Of a stretch of DNA of 64,000 nucleotides, positions 24,084 to 33,994 are shown one piece after another. The translations under genes were made by a program, and so were the position numbers. Numbering within the stretch: position 1 is the stretch's first letter; the number at the start of each line of letters is the position of its first letter. The notes beneath the pieces are model-generated. The model was not told where the DNA came from and made no database searches. It worked only from the letters and a program-made list of their open reading frames with translations. The stretch is taken from positions 1-64,000 of the forward strand of contig JACEEZ010018612.1 in assembly GCA_016584305.1 (NCBI GenBank), read 5' to 3'. Source of the DNA: Chionoecetes opilio. Taxonomy: Eukaryota > Arthropoda > Malacostraca > Decapoda > Majidae.

Positions 24084-25304
24084 GTAGGCCGTAGAGCGGC
24101 GAACGGCGGCCGCCGGCGGCAAATTTACCTCCGTCAGCCCTCCGAAGGCCCGCTGGTGTATTTTCAGACGGGATAATTTACTATGTTGAAAATTAATGTA
24201 CAGAATTTCAAGAATTGAATATTTCTATGTGTAAACATTTTGAAATAACAGTTATATGATTATCTTGCTGTAGTATTACATCAGTAGTGACAAGCAGCGG
24301 CAACTTGACGTCAATCCTCCGGAGGCCCGCTAGGCGCTGGTACGTATTTGTAAGTGGGAAATATTCATTTCATATTATATATATTAACTCAGTAATATAC
24401 ATAGTATCTCAATATCGGTACCATCACTATTATTAGGCCTATTCAAGCTATTAGAAATTGTTATAAAAGTTTTATAATAGTTTATAGAAATGATCATATA
24501 TCAGTTTATTTCAAATATTTCCAGCTTAATCAGAACACCCAGAGATACATAGAAATAAGATGAGATACGTACATAGGAAGGAGTTTACATGGGAAAAGGT
24601 TACCAGTTTGTCTGTGTGTGTATCATAAAAATAACACTTGATTAACCGCGGCGAAGATTATTACGGGATAACACAAGGTCATATTTTCCCTATTTCAATA
24701 ACTTCCAACATATTATCAACACATGTCAAGCTCAACGGTACACCTAATATGGAATATGTAGATGATGGAGTTAACATATGAATAATATCATGATTTAGAA
24801 TAGAATATTTGAAATCATTTCCCAGCTATCAATGCACTAAACTGCCAGACGTACGATAGTCATTACAAGGGTTAAAAAACCCACAAAAGGCCTAAATTGT
24901 CACCTTAACCAGTCGATAACATAATGAGAAACTTAGTTATAACATGTTTTCGCTCCTTCATTATATCGAAATAGACTGAATAATACAAATAATTGCAGTA
25001 CGACACGTTTTTTTAGGAATTCCTCGACGCCGCCTGGCGCTGTGTCTGAGTGAAAATAATCAGTTAGTTGGAAAAAAGCACGAGTGGGTGGATGTCGTTA
25101 TGTTGTTCGCCGCAACCTATATCCTTCTACATGGCTGTTCACGCCGTTCAGTGTTCCACGTACACCAGCATGTAAACTCAATAACGAAAATGTTTTTGTA
25201 CTTATGAAATAAACAATGTCCGTAGCAATTATGATCCTAGCAATCTCCTTTCATCGTATTACTGGATAACGACACAGGAATATTTCTGGTTAAATTTCTA
25301 AGCA

Positions 25305-25417
25305 TATTGCATTATATAGTAATGTTTTTATTAGTGTTGAACAGCCCATTAGTCTATTAATCGGCTAATGGGTTGTGCAACACCCCTTAAAACATTACTA
25401 TATCTGTGTAATGCCCA
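25305..25417. repeat. Imperfect palindrome within Repeat R
   Basis: gcattatatagtaatg ... cccattag on the left pairs with ctaatggg ... cattactatatctgtgtaatgc on the right, around a tctattaatcgg centre. The structure is also recognisable in the smeared copy near 20570-20640. Confidence 0.75.
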
Positions 25418-26087
25418 TTATTCGGGAGAGATAGTATGAAAATTATTATCATATAATTCCCGAGGTATGTCTGTAAGCAGTTCATTTTTTTTAGTTTCAC
25501 GGGTGACTCATCGCCCTTCTTTCTAAACCGCCATTTTGTTTATCTTCTTTCGTTCATTCCCCCGCCATTTCCTTCTCCCTTTCTCCACTCCCCCCCCCGA
25601 CATGCCGTATGCGAGTCAAATTCGTGGGATAATTATTCCGCGATCAGTGATAACTAATGAGTTCAAATCTTTTCATCTTTCCCCAGCTATCTGATCAGAT
25701 TGAGGAACACTCCTAGATTCTTATGTCTTTCAAAATAATCCCATCGTTATCGATCATGTTCATACATGGACGTGTTAGTAAAGTTATGCGCTAAATTGAA
25801 AGTCTACCAAATTTCTATGCAACCACTTCCATACCCTCTCACTCTTGAAAACGCGTTCGGACTGTCGACATTAAATATAAAAACACCCTTCTTGGGTATT
25901 AGATTAAACATATTAAATTCTTCTATATCAAAGTAACAGGTCTGTAGTATAGGCAGCCTTTTCTTAGGTACACGAGTTTCATTATTTAATTAGTTAGTTT
26001 GTGATTATAAGCTCTTCATTTGAGGTCACGTCTAGACCATTCAAACGATTCCCCTTTTTTCTGCCTCGGGCGGGAACTCCGTGAGAC

Positions 26088-26276
26088 GCCAGTCTCCACA
26101 CATCCTTCCCCCAGGTAAGATGTAACAAATTCCGCTCCTGTTTCCCCCCCCCCTCTCCTTGTTATCTATATTTTCAAATATGGGTATCTATGTTTAGTTT
26201 CGTTAACGTAAAGGAGGTCTGCCCATCCTTATAAGTATTATTGACCAGTCTCCACACATCCTTCCCCCAGGGAGAG
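26088..26276. repeat. 27-bp direct repeat within Repeat R
   Basis: The word ccagtctccacacatccttc followed by ccccagg occurs twice exactly, at about 26088-26115 and 26248-26275, ~160 bp apart. Confidence 0.7.
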
Positions 26277-27218
26277 GCTTCAACGGGAGTGACTCACTCC
26301 TTCCTCTTCAAGACACATGGTCTTGTGAATACACAAAACAACTCATTACTCTCACATTTTCTCCCCTATATATATTTCCATGTATAATTATAAATATTCA
26401 GCGGTATGTTACTTAAGTGAAAGAAATTCATTAAATAGGATTCAGTGAGAGAGTTATGCTCATAAGAGCTTTCTTTCATCAGATAGGAGAGCTTCCGTAT
26501 CAGGGTGTAAAGTTTTTTCTTACATCCGATTAGAGTTTTCCGGTGTTGGATTAACCCTTATATGTTGTATGTGATCTCAAGCAAGAGACATACTATTTCA
26601 GTACGAATAAATAGGATGATGTTTTCAAATATAGTTCTTGTGTTTATTATAAAACCCCAGGTGATTATTCTGTGTTAGGAGAGTAATTCCCCACACTTCC
26701 AAAAGAGTCAGCCTTACTCGGTATAATTCCACGTAATCAATCACGACTACCAAGATAATTAATATTAATATTATTCAAACGTGCCCAGGGAGTAACCCAG
26801 AGAACTACTCGCCTGAGCTGGTGGCAGCACTTCCCCTTAACCTAAACCTTTACCCTTTCCCCTTAAATACATCCCCCTTTCAGTATCTCCGCAGTGAGAA
26901 GTGGTCAAACTATAATCACATAGTGAAGCCATAAGACATAATTAAATCCTCCCTAAGTTATAATCAAATGAAAAATCATAATCAATTAATATCATTCAAG
27001 TAACGTTGACCAGTTATAACTCACCATAGGAGTTACCAGCAAAACACAGGTAGTTTTGCGGTGGGATTTTATTTGTATCGGTCATAAGATACAGTATTCA
27101 TTTAAAGCCTTTTCGAAACCCCCAAATTCAGGCAACACATCTGCAATATACTTAAAAAGTATAACCATAAATATTCCTCAATCAGTCATATAACAGCGGC
27201 AAATGGTCATATGCCCTA

Positions 27219-27245
27219 CGGCGGGCCGCTGGGAGCGGCCCGCCG
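27219..27245. repeat. GC hairpin near the right end of Repeat R
   Basis: cggcgggccgct, a GGG loop, then agcggcccgccg form a perfect 12-bp stem with a 3-nt loop. A second small palindrome, cggaggccctccg, lies at ~27314. Terminal GC hairpins are a Helitron 3' trait, but no CTRR end follows at the usual distance. Confidence 0.75.
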
Positions 27246-27359
27246 AGTGAGCCTCTGAGCAAATCCCAGCAGCCCTACGTCGTACAATTCCGTCGGGCCG
27301 CCGATAAGACATACGGAGGCCCTCCGTCTTTGTGTTTGCTGGGTTGCGCTGCGCAGGCC

Positions 27360-27960
27360 CTATGGGTGTGCGTAGATAGCGGAAACGACCCCAGGGGGTG
27401 ATGAAGTCGTTAGTTTCTGCTCTCCTCGTCCAGGGTATCTGATGGTAACCGGAGTAGGCGTCCGCGACGGTTTGAAAGTGTGCTTGGGCACACTGTGATT
27501 GTGTCAAACGGGGGCGGGTGTGGTGAGTTTCCCGCAGGCTTGCTTGGTTGAGCCGCTGAAAGTCTACCGTCCTGCGCGGCCGCCCGTCCTTCTTGGGGAC
27601 CACCACCATACGGGAACACCACTCCTGGGCTCCCCTGCAGGTACGGGCTCGACGATGCCCCTCCTGAAGTTGCTTGAGTACCTCATCGAAGAAGTGGTGA
27701 GGGACTGACGCTGGGGAATGCACGGCGTGAGGCCGGGCATCGGGGCGCAGGTGGATGTGGTGAGACGGCCCCTCATCTTCGGCAGAGGTGCGCGATCCAC
27801 AGCAAACGCCGTGTGCCCGAAGTGTTCCAGGAACCAACGCTCTAGACGGTCCACGTTGTCCTCCGTAAGTGCGTATGGAGGCGTAGCGGGGCGGGACGGA
27901 AGCTGTGGCTCCTCCATCTGGATCAAGGTGCCCACCGTGGCTTGTACGCTGGGAAGTCAC
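27360..27960 (-). pseudogene. Gypsy-B RT N-terminal half
   Basis: The minus frame contains HFFDEVLKQLQEG, then EWCSRMVVVPKKDGRPR and TVDFQRLNQASLRETHH, then FQTVADAYSGYHQIP (the first catalytic Asp of RT is in this ADAYSGYHQI block). It ends TPWGRFRYLRTPIG where the insertion starts. An EPVPAGEP stretch just before EWCSRM is in another frame, so a frameshift lies near 27640. The protein copies element RNA into DNA together with the CVDD half at ~23.99 kb. Confidence 0.88.
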
Positions 27961-28198
27961 GCGGCACCAAGCCCAGCGCCTTACATACCCGGAGCGACAA
28001 GAACAGGTTGTTGACGCCCTCGGCGAAGTATAGGCGTACCTGAGTAGAACGCCCGCTCAAGCTGAAGGTGAGCACCGCTACTTCCCAGCACTCGTAAGCA
28101 CCCGCCAGCCAGGTGTCTGATGCTTACGGTGGTGTCTTGCAGGCTGTGTAGAGTTATGCCGAGGCCTGCATGAGCTGGCGACCCGCCATGCACACCTG

Positions 28199-28210
28199 GG
28201 CTCCGGTGTC
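28199..28210 (-). pseudogene. Gypsy-B aspartic protease active site (partial protease)
   Basis: The minus strand reads AIADTGAQVCMAG, and DTGA is the retropepsin active site. The surrounding protease frame runs ~28260-28030 and is interrupted by a stop soon after the GRQLMQA segment. It processes gag-pol in intact elements. Confidence 0.75.
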
Positions 28211-28349
28211 CGCAATAGCCATGACCGAGCGCCCCTCTCTGCTGCTGGTGTCCCCACGAAAACTTCCAGCCGTGGCTGACTGGTCAAGTGTGCTTCAGCC
28301 ATCACGGTGCTGGTTACTGCGTAAGTCTCGTTCGCCTCTTTGTAGATTT

Positions 28350-28391
28350 GCAGGCTCTCTGGAAGTGGCCCGCCTTGCCACAAGCGTGACA
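28350..28391 (-). pseudogene. Gypsy-B gag zinc knuckle
   Basis: CHACGKAGHFQRAC matches the CX2CX4HX4C nucleic-acid-binding knuckle exactly. A second, degenerate knuckle (CGNCGGRHQ) lies upstream at ~28440-28470. The adjoining frames at 28295-28831 have the low-complexity look of gag nucleocapsid. Confidence 0.85.
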
Positions 28392-29249
28392 GGTAGCATT
28401 ACTCGCCGGACAGGGCTCCTGGCGGTCTGGTGGCGGCCGCCACAGTTACCACAGGGGCCCGCCGCTCGGGTCGCAGCAATGACGTCGTCGCTGGTGGTGA
28501 CGTCATCCGTGAAGTCAGCGGCAGCTAACGTCTCGCACAAGGGGCCTGTAGCGTCCCTCTGCGCAGCCTCATACGCCACACAGTATGTCCTCAAGCTATC
28601 CACGTCCTTGAACTTATCACAGGACTGAAACACTTCGCGCCGGAGGGACGGTTCACGTAGCCCAACCACAAGCTTACGCAACAGCATGTATTCACTGATG
28701 CCACTGTGCAAGCGGGCACTGGAACGCACAGTCCAAAGCCTTTTGTGACACCTGGTAAGTACGCCCTCACTGGCTCTCCAGGGCCCTTGCACTGCCCCAA
28801 AAAAATCCGCCAACACATCGCTTAGTTGCACTCACGTAACACGAGTTTACCAACGGCGTCCAGTGCCGCTGCAGAAGACAAGGCGTCCCACACTTCCCGT
28901 GAATAACTGGCGTCCAATGCCTTCTGGACAGCGGGTACACACAGCAGACGAACGTAGCACACGCCTTGTTTGTCCATTACCATCGTTAAGGGCGAGCCAA
29001 TCTTCCACAGAGCGACGCCACGTACGGAAGTCAGCTGAGGACATATTCTGGTCGCACTTGTCCACAGCGCTGATGTTGAGGGCCCTAGGCCCTGTCCATG
29101 CCCCTTGAGGTCGAGGTGTCTCGGTGCCGGACTGTAAAGGCGCTGTCGGCAGACGAGGGTGAGCGGAGGAGCCGCCGGGCCGGCCCTGTGACGCCAGGGC
29201 CCGGTGAAAGCCGTGGACGTGTGGGTGGTGCCGGTGCCATTCCCCCGTA
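28392..29249 (-). pseudogene. Gypsy-B gag, frameshifted
   Basis: Position (just downstream of the primer-binding site) and order define this as gag. Frames at 28822-29316, 28295-28831 and 28591-28818 share it piecewise. Pieces such as VALWKIGSPLTMVMD and the FGAVQGPWRAS stretch suggest capsid-like sequence but not a motif I can name. The frame at 29316 starts inside the LTR, so its first codons are not native. Confidence 0.6.
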
Positions 29250-29269
29250 GGTCGTAACGCACTGCGCCA
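29250..29269 (-). promoter_or_regulatory. Primer-binding site of Gypsy-B
   Basis: Minus strand TGGCGCAGTGCGTTACGACC begins immediately after the 5' LTR. It starts with TGG, the complement of a tRNA CCA end. The tRNA species is not assigned. Confidence 0.7.
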
Positions 29270-29472
29270 AGTTCTAGTGATGACCAGTGGAGGTGAAGTA
29301 GACAGGTGGCAGCCACTGCAGGTTTATTTAGGAGCGAGCAAGAGGTACAGGACGTATGGTAACAGTTTGGTGGTCACGGCTGAACTCCCTAACCTTGGTC
29401 CCGGTGGTGCCGAGGTAAGCTACTATAAGCCCAGCGGGCTAACAACCCAACCCTCTCGTTAACACCCTAACA
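29270..29472 (-). repeat. Gypsy-B 5' LTR (203 bp)
   Basis: Pairs with 21388-21593. CATGT target duplication follows at 29473-29477. Confidence 0.93.
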
Positions 29473-29477
29473 CATGT

Positions 29478-30213
29478 ATAACATGATATAATGCGGGGTC
29501 ATGCCTTGAGAACTTCCGCGGGTCTTGGGTGAACGAAGAGGCCCTGGTACTAAGATGGGGCCATAAATGGAGTTGACCTTATTATTCAAGGTACTCTAGA
29601 AAAGGACACCCGTAATATCAAGATCAAGATCAAGAGAAAACGTTGAGTGTGAAGAGAGGACGCATCGCCCTAAACGTCACAATCTTTGGCCTGCCCATCC
29701 TGCTGGCCGCCGCTGCCGTCCACCCATCACGACGCCCCATCGTCATCCGCCTCACCTGTGCCTTCCTGAGGAAGACTAATCATCTCTCGAGACTGTGATT
29801 ACTTCACGGCTGTACACCAGGGCGAATATCGTCGACTTCGACATCACTGCCCTTCAACAACAACAACAACAAGTGAGGGACGCTTCGTGTGGACTGACAA
29901 TGGGTTTTTGTTGAGTCCGTTTGTATTGTTCCTTCGCTTTTATCTCCTAGCGAATATGATTCCTGGACAGACTAGACTGTGAGTATTACAAGTGTGGTTG
30001 ATGTATTGTAAAAATGGAAAATTTGAATATGTACTAGAAAGGTTATTATTGACCCAGGGGACGGGCTGCATAGTTTTGCCAGGACCGTTTAATAAGGTTA
30101 TGCAATCAGGCCACTATTATGCAGGTTCATGCTTGGTAGTTTCTTAAGGAAACTTTCAAGCATACATGTATGATAGCGATTACTCCCTGTGGCATACCCA
30201 GAACACTTCGGTT
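29478..30213. other. Unassigned spacer; one word family shared with 32.8 kb
   Basis: No gene seen. The segment ~29735-29780 (cgcctcacctgtgccttcctga then gaagac) recurs at 32803-32830 and 32993-33012, so it is a fragment of that repeat. A CAA triplet run lies at 29855-29870. Confidence 0.5.
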
Positions 30214-30410
30214 AATTTATAGTTTCACCCAACCAACGATTTTTGTATGCGCCTTATGTTTTTCTGGTTGTTGTTTTTATGTGTTTTGAATGAATCTGCT
30301 ATAACCGTTTTCTGTCGCAATTTTTTTTTTTTTTTTTTTTGCAAAAATGACAAAAAAAAAATGAACCTATACCTAACCTAACGTAACCTAACCTTTACCT
30401 AACTAATAAG
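30214..30410 (+). repeat. Extra copy of the outer arm of the foldback element
   Basis: Near-identical to 30481-30680: tttatagtttcacccaacca, then a T-run, gcaaaaatgaca and (CCTAA)-type words. It forms a direct repeat with the adjacent foldback. Confidence 0.85.
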
Positions 30411-30480
30411 GTTTTTAGGTAGTAGATAAAGTTTAGTTAGTTAGTTATTTATTTTTATTTTTTTATTTTTTTATATATAT

Positions 30481-31816
30481 AATTTATAGTTTCACCCAAC
30501 CAACGATTTTTTGTATGAGCCTTATGTTTTTCTGGTGTGTTTTTATGTGTTTTTGAATGAATCTGCTATAACCGTTTCTGTCGCAATTTTTTTTTTTTTT
30601 TTTTTGCAAAAATGACAAAAAAGGTAGGTAAAGGTTAGGTAAAGGCTCGGTTAGGTTAGGTAAAGGTTAGGTTAGGTCATAGACCACTGTATACCTGGAC
30701 TGCGCACGAGACAATGTTTTGAATTGCGGGGCTGCATAGGGGCCTGCGGGGTGCCCGACAAAGAGATATAGTGGTCTATGGACTATCATATAGACTGGTT
30801 TATCAGTATATATGATATACTGTAATCTTCGTAAATGTTTGTTCTATAATATTATCAAATAAAAAACACAGTAAAACACGCTAAAGAAATGCCATTACGA
30901 GACTATGAAGAAATGCATGAACTTAATTTAATATTCACTTAACTCTTCGCCATTTAAAACTTTGCGAGTCAACTTTTATCATGAAGGGTATTAATAGAAG
31001 CGCAATTTTATTAGCTTTCCATTGCTATATTTCGTTATCTGATAAATGAATTAGAACCATGCATAAATTAGCGTTAACTAAATAAATAAAATCATCAATC
31101 GGGTAATTTTCCCGATTGATGAGGTTATTTATTTACTTATATATATTTCGTTTTCTGATAAATGAATTAGTACCATGTATAAATTAGCGATGACTAAATA
31201 AATAACCTCATCAACCGGGAAAATTACCCAATTGATGATTTTATTTATTTAGTTAATGCTAATTTATGTATGGTTCTAATTAATTTATCAGATAACAAAA
31301 TATAGCAATGGAAAGCTAATACAATTGCGCTTCTATTGATACCCTTCATGATAAAAGTTGACTCGCAAAGTTTTAAATGGCGAAGAGTTGAAGTGAATTG
31401 AAGTTCATGCATATTTCTTCAGTCTCGTAATGGCATTTCTTTACTGCGTTTTACTGTTTTTTATTTGATAATATTATAGAACAAACATTTACGAAGATTA
31501 CAGTATATCATATATACTGATAAACCAGTCTATATGATCCGTATATATATATATATATATATATGAATCCGAGCGGCCCTCCGATTACAGGCCCTTGTGC
31601 GACAGGCCGATATTCCGTGCGCAGTCCAGGTATACAGTGGTCTATGGTTAGGTTTAGGTTCATTTTTTTGTTTTTTTGTTGTCATTTTTGCCAAAAAAAA
31701 AAAAATAAAAAAAAATGGCGACAGAAACGGTTAGCAGATTCATTCAAATCACATAAAAACCACCCAGAAAAACATAAGGCGCATCAGAAAATCGTTGGTT
31801 GGGTGAAACTATAATT
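30481..31816. mobile_element. 1.34-kb foldback element
   Basis: The outer end aatttatagtttcaccc at 30481 is matched by its complement ending at 31816. Inside, the word atagaccactgtatacctgg (30679) pairs with 31617-31645. A further inverted block pairs 30790-31080 with 31240-31510. The centre (31080-31250) holds small AT-rich palindromes such as aatcgggtaattttcccgatt. Degenerate TTAGG-type words (ggttaggttaggtaaagg) sit near both ends. It has no coding capacity. Other fragments lie at 14.8 kb and 30.2 kb. Confidence 0.85.
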
Positions 31817-32379
31817 AGCCACACTTCTTGACTACTTGTTATGTGGGCAACTTTGGTGGGGTATCTCAACATAATGAGTGTTTCAAGGTAGTAGTTACTC
31901 CACATTACTGCAAACTCCACACATACATAAGTTTTTTTAAATGTGATACAGTAGTGTGTGGCCGAAAACCCCACACATGTAGGTCTGTTGTTATATGGCT
32001 GCCTAAAACCCCTTTAACCCTTCTGACCAAATTGGCGCCAATAATCTTGGCTAGGGTGTTTTTTCTTAAGACCAATTGAAAGATTTCAAGTCACTCCGGC
32101 CCCTTAGTTTCCCCGGGCCCTCCGTCACTCCGGCCCCCCACAACCTGCTCTCGCACTACCTAGGTACTACTTTCCCTAACGATGGAAGCTACAAAGCTCC
32201 CTCGCTAGGTCATAAACGAGTAGGAAGGTTGTGACTGGCTAAGGCGTCTCCGTCACCAGCCAATGAATGACAAACAGTTTTTTAAACTTCTCGACCAATC
32301 ACAAGCCAGCGAGACATATTTCCGGGCAAGAATGGCATGCCAGACTGCCTCTCTCTGCCTTCTGTCCCCGTCATCTAAA
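31817..32379. other. Unassigned stretch
   Basis: No convincing gene or repeat. Short open frames on both strands lack recognisable motifs. Confidence 0.5.
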
Positions 32380-32720
32380 ACTAATTCTTGTTTTATTTGG
32401 AATGCTTGCGTTTTAAGGAGTTTTAATATATCAGATAGTAAGATATATAAGTAAGGAGCCTGTGTTGCTAGTGTATTGGTGGTAGAAGGTGTGTTATGTG
32501 GGTTAAAATAGTGAATATTTGTTATGGGGCGGCCCCGCGGCAAGAATTTTCTCCGTCACTCACTGCCCCGCCAGCTCGGCCAGCAGTCACCTCATCATAA
32601 CTCTTTAAATCACCCTTATTTAAGGTGACACACGTGCTACATTGATCTAGATAATGACACGTGTATATAACATCTCACCATAATCACTAAGTTGTATAAT
32701 AACGAGTGATAAGACGTTTA
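32380..32720 (+). repeat. Dispersed repeat related to internal Tigger-like sequence
   Basis: Shares in order tttggaatgcttg, gttttaaggagtttt, gagcctgtgttgctagtg and tgacacgtgtat with ~49390-49620 and ~53270-53560. Those lie inside the elements with CAGTCAAACCTCGATATAAC ends, so this is an internal fragment of that family. Confidence 0.65.
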
Positions 32721-32799
32721 ACTCTGCCCAAACCTACCGTGGTGAAGGAGGCGGCGGCCTGCCCCGTCCGCCGCCTCTCTCAAAAACCGCCGTCAACCG

Positions 32800-33115
32800 C
32801 CTCACCTGTGCCTTCCTGAAGAAGACAGTCAGCTCCTACGCCTGTGATAGCACCATAGGATATCACCAGTGATCATAGGATTCCTCAAAGGGTCCTCGCT
32901 TTCCTACTAAATAATTACCAAGGAGATCTCCGCTGGCGGCGGACATCGGCCGCCGTCCGCACAACACAACACCCCGTTATCAGCTGTATAATATGTGCCT
33001 TCCTGAAAAAGTCAGGTCAGCTCCCACGCCTGTGATAGCACCATAGGATATCACCAGGGATCATAGGATTCCTCTAGGGGTTCTCACACCCCTACTAAAT
33101 ATTACCAAATTTTAT
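32800..33115 (+). repeat. Tandem repeat, two ~185-bp units
   Basis: Units starting at ~32808 and ~32995 share tgtgccttcctgaa, cacgcctgtgatagcaccat, aggatatcacca, atcataggattcctc and cctactaaat. Confidence 0.8.
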
Positions 33116-33117
33116 TT

Positions 33118-33280
33118 TAGCTTGAAAAACATGTCTTTTTTTTTCTCTTTTTTTTTTAATTGATGGGGTCCTGGAACCAAACCTATATTTTACCATTAGT
33201 TATGTGTTTCGTTATACGAGATTTCGCTTTTCGAGTATGCCAGGTGGAACCTAACTGCTCGTATCTTCGGGACCTCCCTG
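33118..33280 (+). mobile_element. Partial pogo/Tc1-type MITE (CAGGGAGGTCCC family)
   Basis: Ends GGGACCTCCCTG followed by TA. The sequence is the reverse complement of ~50293-50465, that is, one half of the complete element at 50293-51081. The other half is missing. Confidence 0.7.
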
Positions 33281-33479
33281 TATGTATAATTGTATATAAT
33301 AATTATTATATATCTTATATAATATCATTATATATTATTATATAATAATTGTAGCAATCACATGATTCTAATCGAAGCTCATTCAAGAGAGATGTATGGG
33401 AAATTCTTCTTTTCTCTTCAGCCAGTTCTTCACCCAAACTCTTTGCTTTTTTCTGCTCTTTTCATACAGGATTTCATGC

Positions 33480-33700
33480 CATACACTGCACATGCAGCCA
33501 TCGCCAACAAGGCAGTGTCGGACAGCGGATTCATGTTGTGATCATGGTGGTCCGACGTGTACTGTATATTTTCATGAGGCGGCCGGTGTGTGTGTGGGTC
33601 TCGTCCGGCGAACGATGCCCCGCCTCTTTTTGTAGGCCGGATAGGCCGCGCCGGTGTGTGTGTGGCCGGCTTTACTGTCACTGTTACTGGAGAACCTTGT
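33480..33700 (+). repeat. Fragment of the GC-rich foldback family at 59.7-60.5 kb
   Basis: gacagcggattc, ggtggtccgacgtg, tattttcatg, gggtctcgtccggcg and ggccgcgccggtgtgtgtgt all recur, reversed, at 59815-59990 and 60285-60325. Confidence 0.75.
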
Positions 33701-33994
33701 TACTTGGAGTTACTCATGGAATCTTATCACTACTCATGTCGTGAGTGGTCGTTGTTTAACCTTCGAGCTTCGAGACAAACAGGGTTCAAATAGTTCATCA
33801 AAAACATCCCAGGTATTGAATCCTTTGATAGGAGCATACCACTATTTATCCCTGTGTTATTACAGGTTCAATCTGTACTTATTGTACGTAAATAAATCCA
33901 AGATCAAATCCAGTGATCATAATATTTGTATCGTATATTTGTTTTATTTATTTGTATGAAATAAAGTAGAAGCATACATATTTTTCTTAAATAT

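Larger units (their letters stand above)
24084..27346. other. ~3.2-kb insertion within Gypsy-B RT (Repeat R), unidentified
   Basis: RT homology stops at RYLRTPIG (about 27360) and resumes at DAFTKWFDD (about 24060). One boundary is supported independently: repeat R also begins at the same word (gcaac...cacaaag) after Gypsy-A at ~20330. The body is A/T-rich with GC-rich ends. It has no ORF above ~80 codons that resembles a protein. No convincing terminal inverted repeats or target duplication are seen, so it could be a Helitron-like or other non-autonomous element. Internal hairpins are listed separately. Confidence 0.7.
21388..29472 (-). mobile_element. Ty3/gypsy LTR retrotransposon, minus strand (Gypsy-B), split by an insertion
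   Basis: Structurally complete. LTRs lie at 29270-29472 (5') and 21388-21593 (3'), flanked by the 5-bp target duplication CATGT (21383-21387 and 29473-29477). A TGG-starting primer-binding site directly abuts the 5' LTR, and a GGAGGGGGG polypurine tract directly abuts the 3' LTR. The internal order is gag, zinc knuckle, protease, RT, RNase H, integrase, which is the Ty3/gypsy order. A ~3.2-kb unrelated insertion (24084-27346) sits inside RT, and several frameshifts make it non-autonomous. Without the insertion it would be ~4.8 kb. Confidence 0.92.

Noticed and set aside
27219..27245. Helitron 3' end
   Set aside because: The hairpin is right in kind, but no CTRR terminus or Rep/helicase gene is visible, so the call is left open.
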